Assembly (NCBI GenBank): GCA_934119955.1
Contig: CAKOSZ010000008.1
Location: forward strand, 1 to 60,106
Source: an uncultured Bacilli bacterium
GTDB taxonomy: Bacteria > Bacillota_I > Bacilli_A > RF39 > UBA660
DNA length: 60,106 bases
Direction of reading: 5' to 3'
Position numbers and translations under genes: made by a program. Positions 18,448-27,342 of the stretch are shown in pieces (position 1 is the first letter of the stretch; the number at the start of each line of letters is the position of its first letter). Under the pieces are notes generated by a model that saw nothing but the letters and a program-made list of their open reading frames with translations, searched no databases and was not told the origin of the DNA.

Positions 18448-19311
18448 TTATTTATGAGACATGGTCATAGATTTACGAACTGCTTCCCATACTTTAGGAT
18501 CATCAAGTTCTTCATCAGTTAATTTTCTTATTTCATCTTCTGTATAATAATCCTTAACTTTATCTTGAATCATTGATTTCATGCTTCCTATCTTTTCAAC
18601 CACTGGCTTAGTAGGTTGATTTAATTTTGTATACATTTCATACACATCTTTAATAGGCGTATTTGAATTAAATTTATCAATAAAAGATTTAAATTGATTA
18701 TCTTTTAATAAATCATCTTTCACGCCTAATTTCGCTAACTCTTTCACTTGTTTTTGGTGAGTTAGTTCATTTGCAAGAGTATTAAACATAACTTTCTCTC
18801 TTGGTGTCATTTTGTCTACACCAATTGCAGCTAATCTATTTGCTTCTTCTTGCATTTCTTCAAATCCTAAATCGATAATTTTAGAAGCCTCGGCTTTACC
18901 TAAAATTTTTTCATCTTCTTCAGAATATCTAGGCTTTGAATAAACAGGTATATCAATTCCTTCCTCTTTGTAAAATTCTCTCATTTTTTGGTTTGCCTCT
19001 GATATATCTTTAACACCCATACCTGCTTTTAATATGCTGCTAGTTTCTTCGTAATTGGCTAATTTGTCCGAATATTGTCTCTCTATCTTCCTTTTTTCTC
19101 TTTCTATTTTCTTAGGAAGTATGTCATTTATTTTGTCATTAACCATTTTTTCTACTTCTTCTGCAGTATAGGTTTTAACTTCTTTTTTTTCTTCCTCTTG
19201 AGAAGTGGTATCAGTTAACTCTATACCTTCCTCATTTTGTTCTACTGATTGAGCTTCAGTGTTTTCAGTTACATCTGTAACAGGTGTTTGAACATCGTAT
19301 TCTTCGTTCAT
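18448..19311 (-). CDS. Capsid scaffolding protein
   Basis: A 287-residue, highly charged, mostly helical protein with an acidic N-terminal third and coiled-coil Lys/Glu segments (EEVEKMVNDKINDILPKKI). It lies directly upstream of the capsid gene, the normal place for a scaffold that guides procapsid assembly. No protease domain is seen. Confidence 0.85.
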   Translation of the reverse strand: MNEEYDVQTPVTDVTENTEAQSVEQNEEGIELTDTTSQEEEKKEVKTYTAEEVEKMVNDKINDILPKKIEREKRKIERQYSDKLANYEETSSILKAGMGVKDISEANQKMREFYKEEGIDIPVYSKPRYSEEDEKILGKAEASKIIDLGFEEMQEEANRLAAIGVDKMTPREKVMFNTLANELTHQKQVKELAKLGVKDDLLKDNQFKSFIDKFNSNTPIKDVYEMYTKLNQPTKPVVEKIGSMKSMIQDKVKDYYTEDEIRKLTDEELDDPKVWEAVRKSMTMSHK

Positions 19312-19400
19312 TTTTTTCCTCCTATTTTTTTAAGTGTTTGACTTCACTATTCCATTTTCTTTTAAAGTCTTACAATGCTTGGACTATAAAAAAACAACAA

Positions 19401-21107
19401 CTATTGTGTAGTCATTGCTTGATTAATTAATTGATTTCCATATTGTCCTATACCAGTTATATCTTGCTGATTTGCAATAAAGTTATTTGCTTGCATTTGT
19501 AATTGTTGAGCCTGCGTCTGAATGTCTGCTATTCTTTGTTGAGATTCTTTCATTTTCTTTATTGCTTCCTCTAATTTAGATTTAGGCATTGAACTGTCAT
19601 CATCTAATAAACTTACATATACTTCCAATTCTGCTAATCTTTGTGCTGTAAAATAACCTGCTTTTAACATATTTTCCAAAGATAACTCTTGAGCATATTT
19701 ATCATAAGGACTTTTAGGTGTAATATCTATTTTTACATTTGCTTGTAATTCTTGTAATACACTATAAGGTACTTTAACCGGTCTAGAAATTACTTCACCA
19801 GTATTAGAATTAGATTCTTCATAGTCTATTACTAAACCATCCGTAGCATATGTCTTCCACATATCTAGCCAAATCCTTGCTAGTCCTTCTAACGTAGTCT
19901 TTAATGATAATGTCTGTTCAGTTACTGGCATTTGTGATGCTTGTTGAACTGCAAGTATTGCTTTACCACTTGCACTTTCCGGATTAACATCACCAGTAGC
20001 GATATCACCAGCACCTGCTAGTTCTCTTGTTGTTGATATTAATTCGTTCATTACTTTTTCAACATCTGTACTCATTTGTGCTGGTTGAAGAATTCCAATT
20101 GCTTTCTTAACATCATCTATAGTTTGTCCATTTACTTTAATAGTACCACCAATTTTATCTACTGAATTAGCATTTTGAATTTTAGATACATCAACAATTT
20201 TTTGAGGATAAGCAGTAGTTTTGGCAGATATTAATCTTCTCATTATAGTTTTGTTAATTTCTAACTGATTAGGTATTAAATATCTAACTTCACCTTCTCC
20301 TCTAGCATAGCCTTCTTTTTCTTCCCAAAGCATATGTTCTAATGGATAAAGAGTAAGTTTTGTATCCTTATCGGCTTTAATATCACAATATCTTGTTGCT
20401 TGACTAAAATGAACTGTGCTATTTTCTTTATACATTTTAGTAATAATAGTTACCATATTGTCTTTTTCTTCTCGTGAATCTTCTCCAGATTCTTCAAATG
20501 TATCATTATCACCAACTATATATTTTAATTTATCTTCTGATACTCCTGACATTCTTGCCATTTCAATAGTATTGATAACTGGTTTTCTATGTTTAATTAA
20601 GATATATGGTTGATTTTGTATATCCGAATCATTTTCGTTGCCATAATATATATCATTTTTTGATAATATTTCATTTCGTGGCATATTCGTTTCTTCATCG
20701 TAATCAACATAAATAGGACATTCGTCATTAATGGCTGAATGTTTGCTTATTGCCCTTGTCTTATAATCCATATTATCTTTTTCCCATACTTTTGCACCTA
20801 ATTTGTTTAATAATTCGCATGTTTTACTTGCTACTTCTTTAAACTCTTTATTTTCAAAATTTTCAGCACTAAAAACCGGTAAATACATGTTATTATTAAT
20901 AACACCTACTTTATATTTAACTATTGGCTTAATTATGTTTAATTGAATAGGTTCTATTCCACTTATTTTTAATCCTGCCCATTGATTTCCATTATACATT
21001 CTATAATTTCTATCAGTATCTGAATATAAGTTTTTTAATCGATTATAATTTCTACCTTTTTCGTATAGTTCCCATATATCAGTTTCTTTTAATTCATCTA
21101 TATCCAT
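19401..21107 (-). CDS. Portal protein
   Basis: A 568-residue portal protein that forms the DNA channel at one capsid vertex. Typical features: N-terminal RNYRMYNGNQWAGL, INIIKPIVKYKVGVI-like helix, central GDVNPESASGKAI, and a Gln-rich helical C-terminus (QTQAQQLQMQANNF). AGGAGGTGTTAAA precedes the ATG. It stands between terminase and scaffold. The 89 bases between this gene and the scaffold gene hold no clear feature. Confidence 0.92.
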   Translation of the reverse strand: MDIDELKETDIWELYEKGRNYNRLKNLYSDTDRNYRMYNGNQWAGLKISGIEPIQLNIIKPIVKYKVGVINNNMYLPVFSAENFENKEFKEVASKTCELLNKLGAKVWEKDNMDYKTRAISKHSAINDECPIYVDYDEETNMPRNEILSKNDIYYGNENDSDIQNQPYILIKHRKPVINTIEMARMSGVSEDKLKYIVGDNDTFEESGEDSREEKDNMVTIITKMYKENSTVHFSQATRYCDIKADKDTKLTLYPLEHMLWEEKEGYARGEGEVRYLIPNQLEINKTIMRRLISAKTTAYPQKIVDVSKIQNANSVDKIGGTIKVNGQTIDDVKKAIGILQPAQMSTDVEKVMNELISTTRELAGAGDIATGDVNPESASGKAILAVQQASQMPVTEQTLSLKTTLEGLARIWLDMWKTYATDGLVIDYEESNSNTGEVISRPVKVPYSVLQELQANVKIDITPKSPYDKYAQELSLENMLKAGYFTAQRLAELEVYVSLLDDDSSMPKSKLEEAIKKMKESQQRIADIQTQAQQLQMQANNFIANQQDITGIGQYGNQLINQAMTTQ

Positions 21108-21118
21108 TTTAACACCTC

Positions 21119-21370
21119 CTAACTAGGTATATCTTTCTGTCCTAATCCTGTCCCATCATAATTATCTATATTAGCCATCATAGTATCATAGACATCTTGT
21201 TTCTTTTTTTGCTCAAAAGTTTCTATTTCATTTCTAACTATCTTAACAGGATTAATTTCTGGTATTTTTATTTCTTCATTGTTCTTTAACTTTTGACCAT
21301 TTTTAAGTCCTAAAGTATAAGCTAAAATTATAAAAATACCAAATAAAAAAAGTAATGCTATTTTTTCCAT
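21119..21370 (-). CDS. Small membrane protein between terminase and portal
   Basis: An 83-residue protein with one N-terminal membrane segment (about residues 3-20) and a charged soluble part. Small single-span proteins occur here in related prophages, but the function is unknown. Its ATG overlaps the stop of the 48-residue gene upstream (TAATG), so the two are probably translationally coupled. Confidence 0.6.
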   Translation of the reverse strand: MEKIALLFLFGIFIILAYTLGLKNGQKLKNNEEIKIPEINPVKIVRNEIETFEQKKKQDVYDTMMANIDNYDGTGLGQKDIPS

Positions 21371-21516
21371 TACTTATCACCTTTTTTTGTTTTCTTTTTA
21401 GGCTTAGTTTCTTCTAATACTTCCTCTATTGTTTCAGTTATTATCTTATTAGTTTCTTCCTCTCCAATTAATTCATTGCAAGTTTCCCTTAACTTTCTTA
21501 ACATTTTCTTTTTCAT
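21370..21516 (-). CDS. 48-residue charged small protein
   Basis: ATG at 21516 overlaps the terminase stop by one base, and the TAA overlaps the next ATG by one base, so it is bracketed by two coupling junctions. The product is Lys/Glu-rich: basic start (MKKKMLRKLRETC), acidic helix (EEVLEETK), basic tail (KPKKKTKK). No family is recognised. The tight overlaps on both sides are the main evidence that it is translated. Confidence 0.6.
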   Translation of the reverse strand: MKKKMLRKLRETCNELIGEEETNKIITETIEEVLEETKPKKKTKKGDK

Positions 21517-23018
21517 TATACAACCACTATCTCCTCTCCATAATCAACATCTAACGGTTCTTCTGACTTGAAATTGAACGCTTGGCTTACTTCTATCGAT
21601 TCAATGTCAAATATTACTTGTGTTCTTGAATAGTAGGCTACAGCAAGCCCCATAACCAAGTCATCATGAGCTCCTTGTTGTGCTTCTGGTCTTCCTTTCT
21701 CATTCCTGACAAAAGTTAACATTTCTTCAAGTGTTAATTTATCATTTATTAATTCAACAGATTCCCGAACTATTTTAACTAGTTCTGCTATTATAACAGG
21801 TCTTGTTAATGAAGTAGTTTTAAATCCATAGGACTTATCCATTATACCTGTATATCTATCTTCCTTTTCTCTTACAAACATATTAGAATAACCTAATCTT
21901 ACTAGTTCTTTATTAGGAAAACTACTAAAATTGCTTTCAATACACATAAGAGCCGGCGTTACAATACAATTTTTTAAATTCTTACTAGCATAATACCACC
22001 CTAAACAATACATTTGTCTTACGTATAGATCTTCATCCATTTGATGTCTTAGTCTTGCTACTTGCATTCCTGTCTTAGCATTAAGTACATGTCCAGTAAA
22101 CCAGTCAGATCCATCACCAGCAGTATCACCGCCTATGCAATATTTGTATATATTAGGTAGTTCATATAATTCTATATAACCATTTTTATCATTTACCCAC
22201 TTAATATTAGTTATTTTTTTCCCAACAGGCATTGTATCATCATATTTATAATCAAAATACCCTGTTTTTAATGGTTTTGTTATCTCTTGCAATCTTCTAC
22301 TTACTGCCCTTGCGTCAAATACAGTCTTTCCTAAGACACCCCATTGACCTAAGCAATATACATTATAATAATACTCATCAGTATACTTGTAACTTTCTAG
22401 TAGTTTTTTATAATCATCATCTAAAAATTTGTTATCTTTATACGTTGTATGTACTATCGTTAAATTATCACTTGGCATATCAAAAAACTTTTTTTTCAAC
22501 CAATGATTGATATCAATAGGATTAAAAGATATAACTATTTGTTTTTTTGTTCCTTTACCTCTTAATCTAACATCTAATTGTTTAAAATCACTTTCCAGTA
22601 TTTCAGAAGCTTCTTCTGCCCATATATCAGTAAGTTCGCCTTTACTAAAGGTAACAGACTTTAGCTTTTCAACATCATCTAATCCACTGAATATTATTTC
22701 ATTGCCATTAAGTAAACATTTTATTCTTAAATCACTTTCATTTATTTTAAAACAACTACTTAAACGCCACTTATATATAACTTGTTTAAATAATGCAAAT
22801 GTACTATCTCTATTGCTTTTGCCAGTGGCACGAACTGTTAACAAATTCATTAATTTTGAATTAAGTATTTTATATATATATCTTTCTACAATAAAAAAAG
22901 ATTTACCAGATCCGGCTCCTCCATAAAATATCAAATATCTATTTATATTATCCAAATAAGGTATATATATATCATTAAACACCTTCTTTGATATTGATAT
23001 TTTTATATCCTTAGTCAT
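21516..23018 (-). CDS. terL: Terminase large subunit
   Basis: A 500-residue DNA-packaging motor. The Walker A motif GGAGSGKS is at residues 33-40, an acidic Walker B-like segment (DIWAEEASE) lies near residue 130, and the C-terminal nuclease acids appear in GGDTAGDGSDW, CIESN and HDDLVMG. ATG 23018 is preferred; a TTG three codons upstream is also in frame. It overlaps the small terminase gene by 8 bases (ATGACTAA). The family looks like PBSX/Terminase_3 type. Confidence 0.95.
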   Translation of the reverse strand: MTKDIKISISKKVFNDIYIPYLDNINRYLIFYGGAGSGKSFFIVERYIYKILNSKLMNLLTVRATGKSNRDSTFALFKQVIYKWRLSSCFKINESDLRIKCLLNGNEIIFSGLDDVEKLKSVTFSKGELTDIWAEEASEILESDFKQLDVRLRGKGTKKQIVISFNPIDINHWLKKKFFDMPSDNLTIVHTTYKDNKFLDDDYKKLLESYKYTDEYYYNVYCLGQWGVLGKTVFDARAVSRRLQEITKPLKTGYFDYKYDDTMPVGKKITNIKWVNDKNGYIELYELPNIYKYCIGGDTAGDGSDWFTGHVLNAKTGMQVARLRHQMDEDLYVRQMYCLGWYYASKNLKNCIVTPALMCIESNFSSFPNKELVRLGYSNMFVREKEDRYTGIMDKSYGFKTTSLTRPVIIAELVKIVRESVELINDKLTLEEMLTFVRNEKGRPEAQQGAHDDLVMGLAVAYYSRTQVIFDIESIEVSQAFNFKSEEPLDVDYGEEIVVV

Positions 23019-23310
23019 CCAACTCAACTCTTATATTAAAATCAATATCTGTTTCAACCTTATCAATAGGCTTTTCTCCTATTGTATCTCTTATTGTTTC
23101 GTATGCTTTAATGTTACCAATTTTTGCCTGTTCAATTATAGCAAGTGAAATTTTCTCTTGTGTATCTTTATCTGATAAAAGTAGTAATAATTCTTCTTTA
23201 AGTGTTCTTCTTTTTCTTCTAACTTCACCTGATTTAATTCCACCATTTTTTCCTCTTTTTCTTGCTTCTTCCTTGGTTCTCACAGGTTTTAAATTTTTTA
23301 TATTTTTCAT
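23011..23310 (-). CDS. terS: Terminase small subunit (putative)
   Basis: A 99-residue basic protein directly upstream of the large terminase. The N-terminus is Lys/Arg/Gly-rich (RKRGKNGGIKSGEVRRKRR), followed by helices (LKEELLLLLSDKD, KIGNIKAYETIRDTIGEKP) typical of small terminase-like DNA-binding proteins in Firmicutes phages. It would recognise the packaging site. A long perfect inverted repeat lies just upstream of its ribosome-binding site. Confidence 0.75.
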   Translation of the reverse strand: MKNIKNLKPVRTKEEARKRGKNGGIKSGEVRRKRRTLKEELLLLLSDKDTQEKISLAIIEQAKIGNIKAYETIRDTIGEKPIDKVETDIDFNIRVELDD

Positions 23311-23331
23311 ACTATCACTACCTTTCCTAAC

Positions 23332-23406
23332 TTATAAAAGGATACTAAGAAATGACGACTATTATTTTTACGTATTAGGTTAGGAGAATATAGTATCCTT
23401 TTATAA
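23332..23406 (-). promoter_or_regulatory. Perfect 16-bp inverted repeat before terS
   Basis: TTATAAAAGGATACTA (23332-23347) and TAGTATCCTTTTATAA (23391-23406) are perfect complements separated by 43 bases. No T-run follows, so it is not a standard terminator. On the minus strand the loop contains TCCTAAC, complementary to GTTAGGA just after the stem, which borders the terS Shine-Dalgarno. It is either a packaging site (cos/pac) or translational control. Confidence 0.75.
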
Positions 23407-23407
23407 A

Positions 23408-23788
23408 TCATCTATCTAAATATTTTGTTTTTATTATTTGCTTACCTTTGGAATTTGTTATATTTTTATATTTTTCTTCAAATTGTCTTAATATGAAATT
23501 AATTGCTAATAATTGTCTTTTCAATGGACCAAATCCTTGCTCATTAATTTGTTTTAATACGTTGTTGATATACTCATATAATTCTAGATCATACATTTCT
23601 ATTACATTTAAGTATTCATGAGCATTACTTGTTAAAATAGCACCATTTTCTACCCGTTCTTTACCTCCATCACATTTTTTTATTAAATGATGATAAGTAT
23701 ATGGATTATTCTTTGATACTTTATATCCCATCCAATCAATTTTTTTAACATTGTAAATTCTAATTATTAGGTTTGTTATATTGTTCAT
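23408..23788 (-). CDS. HNH-like protein of the packaging module
   Basis: A 126-residue protein with YHHLIKKCDGGKERVENGAIL and NAHEYLN, matching the HNH pattern of proteins encoded beside terminase in many phages, where they assist cutting at the packaging site. It lacks the usual Cys-zinc pairs, so the fold is a reduced version. I chose ATG 23788 with GGAG upstream; a longer open frame extends to 23875. It ends in TGA. Confidence 0.7.
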   Translation of the reverse strand: MNNITNLIIRIYNVKKIDWMGYKVSKNNPYTYHHLIKKCDGGKERVENGAILTSNAHEYLNVIEMYDLELYEYINNVLKQINEQGFGPLKRQLLAINFILRQFEEKYKNITNSKGKQIIKTKYLDR

Positions 23789-23882
23789 ATTACTCCATAA
23801 TAAAAGAGCAATTGCTTGCTCCTTCACCATATAAGGTGTCATAGAAATTTTAATAATTGAAAACCACCAACTCAATTATCTT

Positions 23883-23909
23883 GTATAGCCCAAGAGGTGT
23901 GTGCTATAC
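23883..23909 (-). other. 7-bp hairpin upstream of the HNH gene
   Basis: GTATAGC (23883-23889) pairs with GCTATAC (23903-23909) around a 13-base loop, in the short gap between the late regulator and the HNH gene. No T-run follows on either strand. It could be part of the late promoter region or an mRNA structure. Confidence 0.35.
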
Positions 23910-23965
23910 GTTCCAAGAATTATCCTATCATATCAATTATAGATCATAGTAGGTCTAATAAAAGT

Positions 23966-24382
23966 CTAATCTTTACTTTTTATGTCAAATTCTTTATTTA
24001 TTTGTTTTATTCTTTGAATACTAAAACCTAAACGTTCTGCTGTTTGCTTAATAGATAATCCCCAAATATATCTGCATCTAAATATTTGCTTTTCAATTCC
24101 ATTCATTTTTGAAATCATATTATCTATCTTATCTAATCTTCTATCTATGATATCTAATTCTTCTTGTACTACTTCTCTTCTTTTATCTAATTTTTCTATT
24201 TTGATAAATGTGTTAGTAAACTTATCATCTATATTAACACATTGTATTTTTAATTCTTTAAATGTAGTTGCATGTATTCCAAGTTCTTTTTGAATTTTAA
24301 ATTCTATTCTTTCTTCTAAGCCATGTAATATTTCTTCTAGTATTTTTTTATCTTCTAACCATTGCCTTAATTCTTTATACAT
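23966..24382 (-). CDS. ArpU/RinA-like late transcription regulator
   Basis: A 138-residue protein with a coiled-coil N-terminal two-thirds (LDKRREVVQEELDIIDRRL) and a C-terminal sigma-70 region 4-like helix-turn-helix: NGIEKQIFRCRYIWGLSIKQTAERLGFS. This is the layout of ArpU/RinA-type activators of phage late genes. It stands at the junction of the early and late operons, the expected place. GGAGTATAG precedes the ATG. Confidence 0.8.
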   Translation of the reverse strand: MYKELRQWLEDKKILEEILHGLEERIEFKIQKELGIHATTFKELKIQCVNIDDKFTNTFIKIEKLDKRREVVQEELDIIDRRLDKIDNMISKMNGIEKQIFRCRYIWGLSIKQTAERLGFSIQRIKQINKEFDIKSKD

Positions 24383-25015
24383 CTATACTCCTTTATGATC
24401 CATATCACTATATTCTACTGTCTTGCCATTTTTCATTCTTACATATTTTGTAACAATATTTTTATAATTAATAACAAAGCCTTCTACATTTCTTTTTACA
24501 CTATTAGTATATTTTTCATAAATTTTATCTAGTTGTTCTTTATTTGGTAAATTTTGTAATTCAACAACTTCTGGAACTACACCAATGAATTTTGGTAATT
24601 CCTGATTAATAAATGGATATTTAAACAAATCGTGTTCATAAATTAAATTATATAAATTGAACTCATCATCTATATTTGCTTTTGCAAACATATACCATCT
24701 CTTATCGAACTCATCAATATTATATTTTAGACAGCCCATTCCAAGCCATTCACCACAAATAGCACTATTATTAATCAATTGCTCTTGTAGATAATCTTTA
24801 TTATCTACTAACCATTGATATAAGCCTTTATAAAGCATTCCTTTGATTTCTTTTATTTCATCAATGCAAATAATATTATTTCTTTGTGCAAAGTATAATT
24901 TATCATTTTTTTTAAAGAATACCAAATTACTTCCATCAAGTTTTTCAGTAAGATAAACTTTATCGCCTTTACAACTAACTCTTTTAGTCTTTGGATATAT
25001 TTCTTTTTTTATCAT
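24383..25015 (-). CDS. RNA ligase, Rnl2-like nucleotidyltransferase
   Basis: A 210-residue covalent nucleotidyltransferase. Visible motifs: motif I EKLDGSN (Lys25, Asp27, Gly28), a GE pair at about 88-89 (CGEWLG, motif III-like), EGFVI at about 178 (motif IV) and KYVRMK at about 190-195 (motif V). The KLDGSN version and size fit T4 Rnl2-type RNA ligases better than DNA ligases. ATG 25015 has GGAGGTAAAAA upstream and overlaps the previous TGA. No kinase/phosphatase partner is seen. Confidence 0.8.
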   Translation of the reverse strand: MIKKEIYPKTKRVSCKGDKVYLTEKLDGSNLVFFKKNDKLYFAQRNNIICIDEIKEIKGMLYKGLYQWLVDNKDYLQEQLINNSAICGEWLGMGCLKYNIDEFDKRWYMFAKANIDDEFNLYNLIYEHDLFKYPFINQELPKFIGVVPEVVELQNLPNKEQLDKIYEKYTNSVKRNVEGFVINYKNIVTKYVRMKNGKTVEYSDMDHKGV

Positions 25016-25266
25016 TTTTTTACCTCCAATTTTTCTAACCATTGTTTTAATTTATCAAACACTTTATAATCTATATCATCTTTTTTATAATAGTTATCTA
25101 TTTCTTCTAAATCTCTTAGCATAACATCTCTTACTCTTATGTCAATTAACTCTGGATGTTCCATTATGTACTCACTTATTTCGCTTGTTACATAAGTCTT
25201 TCTACCTATTGCATATCTTAAAGCACTTATTACTATATCTTTTAAATCATAATCTATTGGTATCAT
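25012..25266 (-). CDS. Early phage protein, unknown
   Basis: An 84-residue helical, acidic protein (DLKDIVISALRYAIGRKTY, then VRDVMLRDLEEID). Similar short proteins are common in early regions of Firmicutes phages, with no known function. Its TGA overlaps the RNA ligase ATG, so the two are translationally coupled. Confidence 0.6.
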   Translation of the reverse strand: MIPIDYDLKDIVISALRYAIGRKTYVTSEISEYIMEHPELIDIRVRDVMLRDLEEIDNYYKKDDIDYKVFDKLKQWLEKLEVKK

Positions 25267-25273
25267 TTTTCGT

Positions 25274-25675
25274 TTAATCTCCCATTTGTGTTTTAATTTG
25301 AATTGGTATTATTGCCTGTGGTCTAAATATAAATTCATAATCATATCTCGATACATCAGAATCTTCTAGTTGCTCTACTACATAAGTTGTTTCTTCTGCT
25401 AAATATAGCATGTGTTTTTGATATTTATCTTCTCCAATTCTACATATTACTTCTAATTCATCATTTATACTACCACTTCCACCTTGTATCGAACATTTAC
25501 CAGTCATCGTAAATAAGTAATCTCCTGTTCTCAAATTAACAAATGTAATTCTTCTTTTTACTTTAAATTCATCACTTTCTCTACTAATATTATTTGACAC
25601 TGTTTCTGCACTTGTACAACCTGTTATACCTAAAATCATTACCCCCAAAATTATTAATAATAAAATTTTTTTCAT
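25274..25675 (-). CDS. Prophage lipoprotein with beta-sandwich domain
   Basis: A 133-residue protein with a lipoprotein signal peptide: MKKILLLIILGVMILG and lipobox ITGC (Cys20). The mature part is beta-rich (RRITFVNLRTGDYLFTM, ELEVICRIGEDKY) and ends RPQAIIPIQI. Secreted lipoproteins of this type occur in early regions of Gram-positive phages. Some phage lipoproteins, such as Ltp of TP-J34, block superinfection, but this one is not clearly an Ltp homologue. GGAGGTAAAG precedes the ATG. Confidence 0.75.
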   Translation of the reverse strand: MKKILLLIILGVMILGITGCTSAETVSNNISRESDEFKVKRRITFVNLRTGDYLFTMTGKCSIQGGSGSINDELEVICRIGEDKYQKHMLYLAEETTYVVEQLEDSDVSRYDYEFIFRPQAIIPIQIKTQMGD

Positions 25676-25685
25676 TCTTTACCTC

Positions 25686-25940
25686 CTAATCAAAATAATC
25701 ATCAACACTACCTAATTCAACACATCTTTTTAAATAATCATTAAAATCAGCATCAATAACACGACAAACATCTCTTGCAGTTTCAATTAATGCTATAAAT
25801 AACACCTCGGCATTAATTTCTTTTCTTTTTAAACACTCATCAACATCATTTACAAAATCATTTTTATCTTTATCATTGAAATATAATGTTACTTCTTTTA
25901 TGTATTTTTTATTATTATAATCAATTATTTCTCTATTCAT
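25686..25940 (-). CDS. Early phage protein, unknown
   Basis: An 84-residue acidic protein (MNREIIDYNNKKYIKEVTL, ETARDVCRVIDADF). AGGAGATAAAATA precedes the ATG. It reads as a small alpha/beta domain; no family is recognised. Confidence 0.5.
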   Translation of the reverse strand: MNREIIDYNNKKYIKEVTLYFNDKDKNDFVNDVDECLKRKEINAEVLFIALIETARDVCRVIDADFNDYLKRCVELGSVDDYFD

Positions 25941-25951
25941 TATTTTATCTC

Positions 25952-26248
25952 CTAATTTTCGTAAAATACTTGCTTATCATATTCAATAGCAACTTCATGT
26001 TCTATTTTACAACCTCTTGCTTTTTCCCAGCCTTTCATAAAATAAACGGCATCTACCTTACCAATAAATTCTATCGACTTTGACAAATAGTAAATTGCTT
26101 CATCAATATTTTTTGGTGGTTCTTCATTAATTATAGTATCTACTACTTCATATCCATTTAATTCTAACTGATGAATTAACATTTCTCTTTCTTTTCTTAT
26201 TTGTTCATTTGTTTTTCCCCTCATTGGTTGGCTAATCATTATTTTCAT
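25952..26248 (-). CDS. DUF4406-like nucleoside deoxyribosyltransferase fold protein
   Basis: A 98-residue protein starting MKIMISQPMRGKTNEQIRKE, the hallmark of DUF4406 proteins, which are related to nucleoside 2-deoxyribosyltransferases. Supporting features are VDAVYFMKGWEKARGCKIE and HEVA, with the catalytic-type Glu in EHEVA. It is common in Firmicutes phages and may act on nucleotides or bind them. The ATG overlaps the preceding stop (TAATG). Confidence 0.82.
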   Translation of the reverse strand: MKIMISQPMRGKTNEQIRKEREMLIHQLELNGYEVVDTIINEEPPKNIDEAIYYLSKSIEFIGKVDAVYFMKGWEKARGCKIEHEVAIEYDKQVFYEN

Positions 26249-27075
26249 TATTTATCATCTCCTATTATACTTTTGTATTTTTGTAAAACATCTTTAACTC
26301 TAACTACTGAAAATATATCATTTTCATTATTGAGCATATCTTCTAAATAATTTATAAACTCTTCTTGTTGAGTTTTATAGCCATTTATTTCAAATTGCAT
26401 AAATCCACAATCGCGTAAAAGAGTATCATCATTCACTTGTGCAAATACTTCTTTTAATGGATTTTTATTTTCTTCAAGTTGTTTCTTTAATTCTTCATTT
26501 TCTTTTAATAATTTCTCTAATTTATCACAATTACTAGGACACCATATATCTTGTTCTGTCATTTCTTGTATAGTTAAACTTGCTTCGTGTAGTTGTTTCT
26601 TTAATTGTTCTTTTTCATTATATAAATCTAATATAGGGGTACTTTTCACTTCTACTCCACTTATCATAATCTTATGTAGCAATTCTTTTAATTCTCGATT
26701 TTCTTCACTTTTTGCTTTCCATATAGAAGTTAATTTTTCCATTTCTTCTAAATCTTCTTCGTGTTGTTCTCTTAACTCCTCTAAATCACATATTGCATTT
26801 GTTATTGTCATACCAGATATTAATTCTTCATAGTATTCCCCATCAAAACCCAATTCATCATATATCAAGTGCCTATAACTACAACTACCATTTTTTATTA
26901 CATCTGCTATCGTTTCAAATACTTTTTTCGTTTGGTCTAGTCTTATCATTTCTTCATCTCTTTTTGTTTGCTCTTTCCATGCTTCTAGCTCATTAAATAA
27001 CTCTTTAAATACTTCTGTTGGTATCACATAAAAGTCTGTACTTTGATAATACTTTTCGTAATCTTCTATTTTCAT
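26248..27075 (-). CDS. Coiled-coil early protein, unknown
   Basis: A 275-residue protein rich in Glu/Lys heptads (LEELREQHEEDLEEMEKL, NCDKLEKLLKENEELKKQL). It is predicted to be mostly coiled coil, probably cytoplasmic. The N-terminal part (YYQSTDFYVIPTEVFKELF) may be a short globular region. No known family. It is tightly packed with its neighbours. Confidence 0.5.
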   Translation of the reverse strand: MKIEDYEKYYQSTDFYVIPTEVFKELFNELEAWKEQTKRDEEMIRLDQTKKVFETIADVIKNGSCSYRHLIYDELGFDGEYYEELISGMTITNAICDLEELREQHEEDLEEMEKLTSIWKAKSEENRELKELLHKIMISGVEVKSTPILDLYNEKEQLKKQLHEASLTIQEMTEQDIWCPSNCDKLEKLLKENEELKKQLEENKNPLKEVFAQVNDDTLLRDCGFMQFEINGYKTQQEEFINYLEDMLNNENDIFSVVRVKDVLQKYKSIIGDDK

Positions 27076-27318
27076 TTACTCATCACTCTCTACTTTCTCT
27101 ACTAAATCTGCTTTTATTAAGTCAAACATAATATCACTACCCCAATTACAAAATTCTAATTTTCTTGTTGGAATATCAAATATAATGTCTTGATATTTAT
27201 GTGGATGGTCTTTTAATTCATATTCTAAAACTAAACTTTTTGTTCCATTATAATATTTTTTTCTAAACCCATACTTTTCCAACTCTTTCAATTCAACATC
27301 TTCTCTTATTTTAAGCAT
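27076..27318 (-). CDS. Small early protein, intact paralogue of a broken copy
   Basis: An 80-residue protein (MLKIREDVELKELEKYGF ... MFDLIKADLVEKV). ATG 27318 has AAAGGACTG upstream; a longer frame to 27366 is less likely. Its first 18 codons and 24 bases upstream are identical in DNA to a second copy at 29738 that carries an in-frame TGA. The ends (KYGF near residue 16, DLIKADLV at the C-terminus) are conserved between the copies while the middle differs. Confidence 0.6.
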   Translation of the reverse strand: MLKIREDVELKELEKYGFRKKYYNGTKSLVLEYELKDHPHKYQDIIFDIPTRKLEFCNWGSDIMFDLIKADLVEKVESDE

Positions 27319-27342
27319 AATATCAGTCCTTTCTTTATTCTT
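27265..27342. repeat. 78-bp direct repeat, copy 1
   Basis: These 78 bases are identical to 29685-29762, with weaker similarity continuing to about 27366 and 29786. Each copy spans the end of one gene and the start of the next, so the duplication covers a gene junction. Confidence 0.85.
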
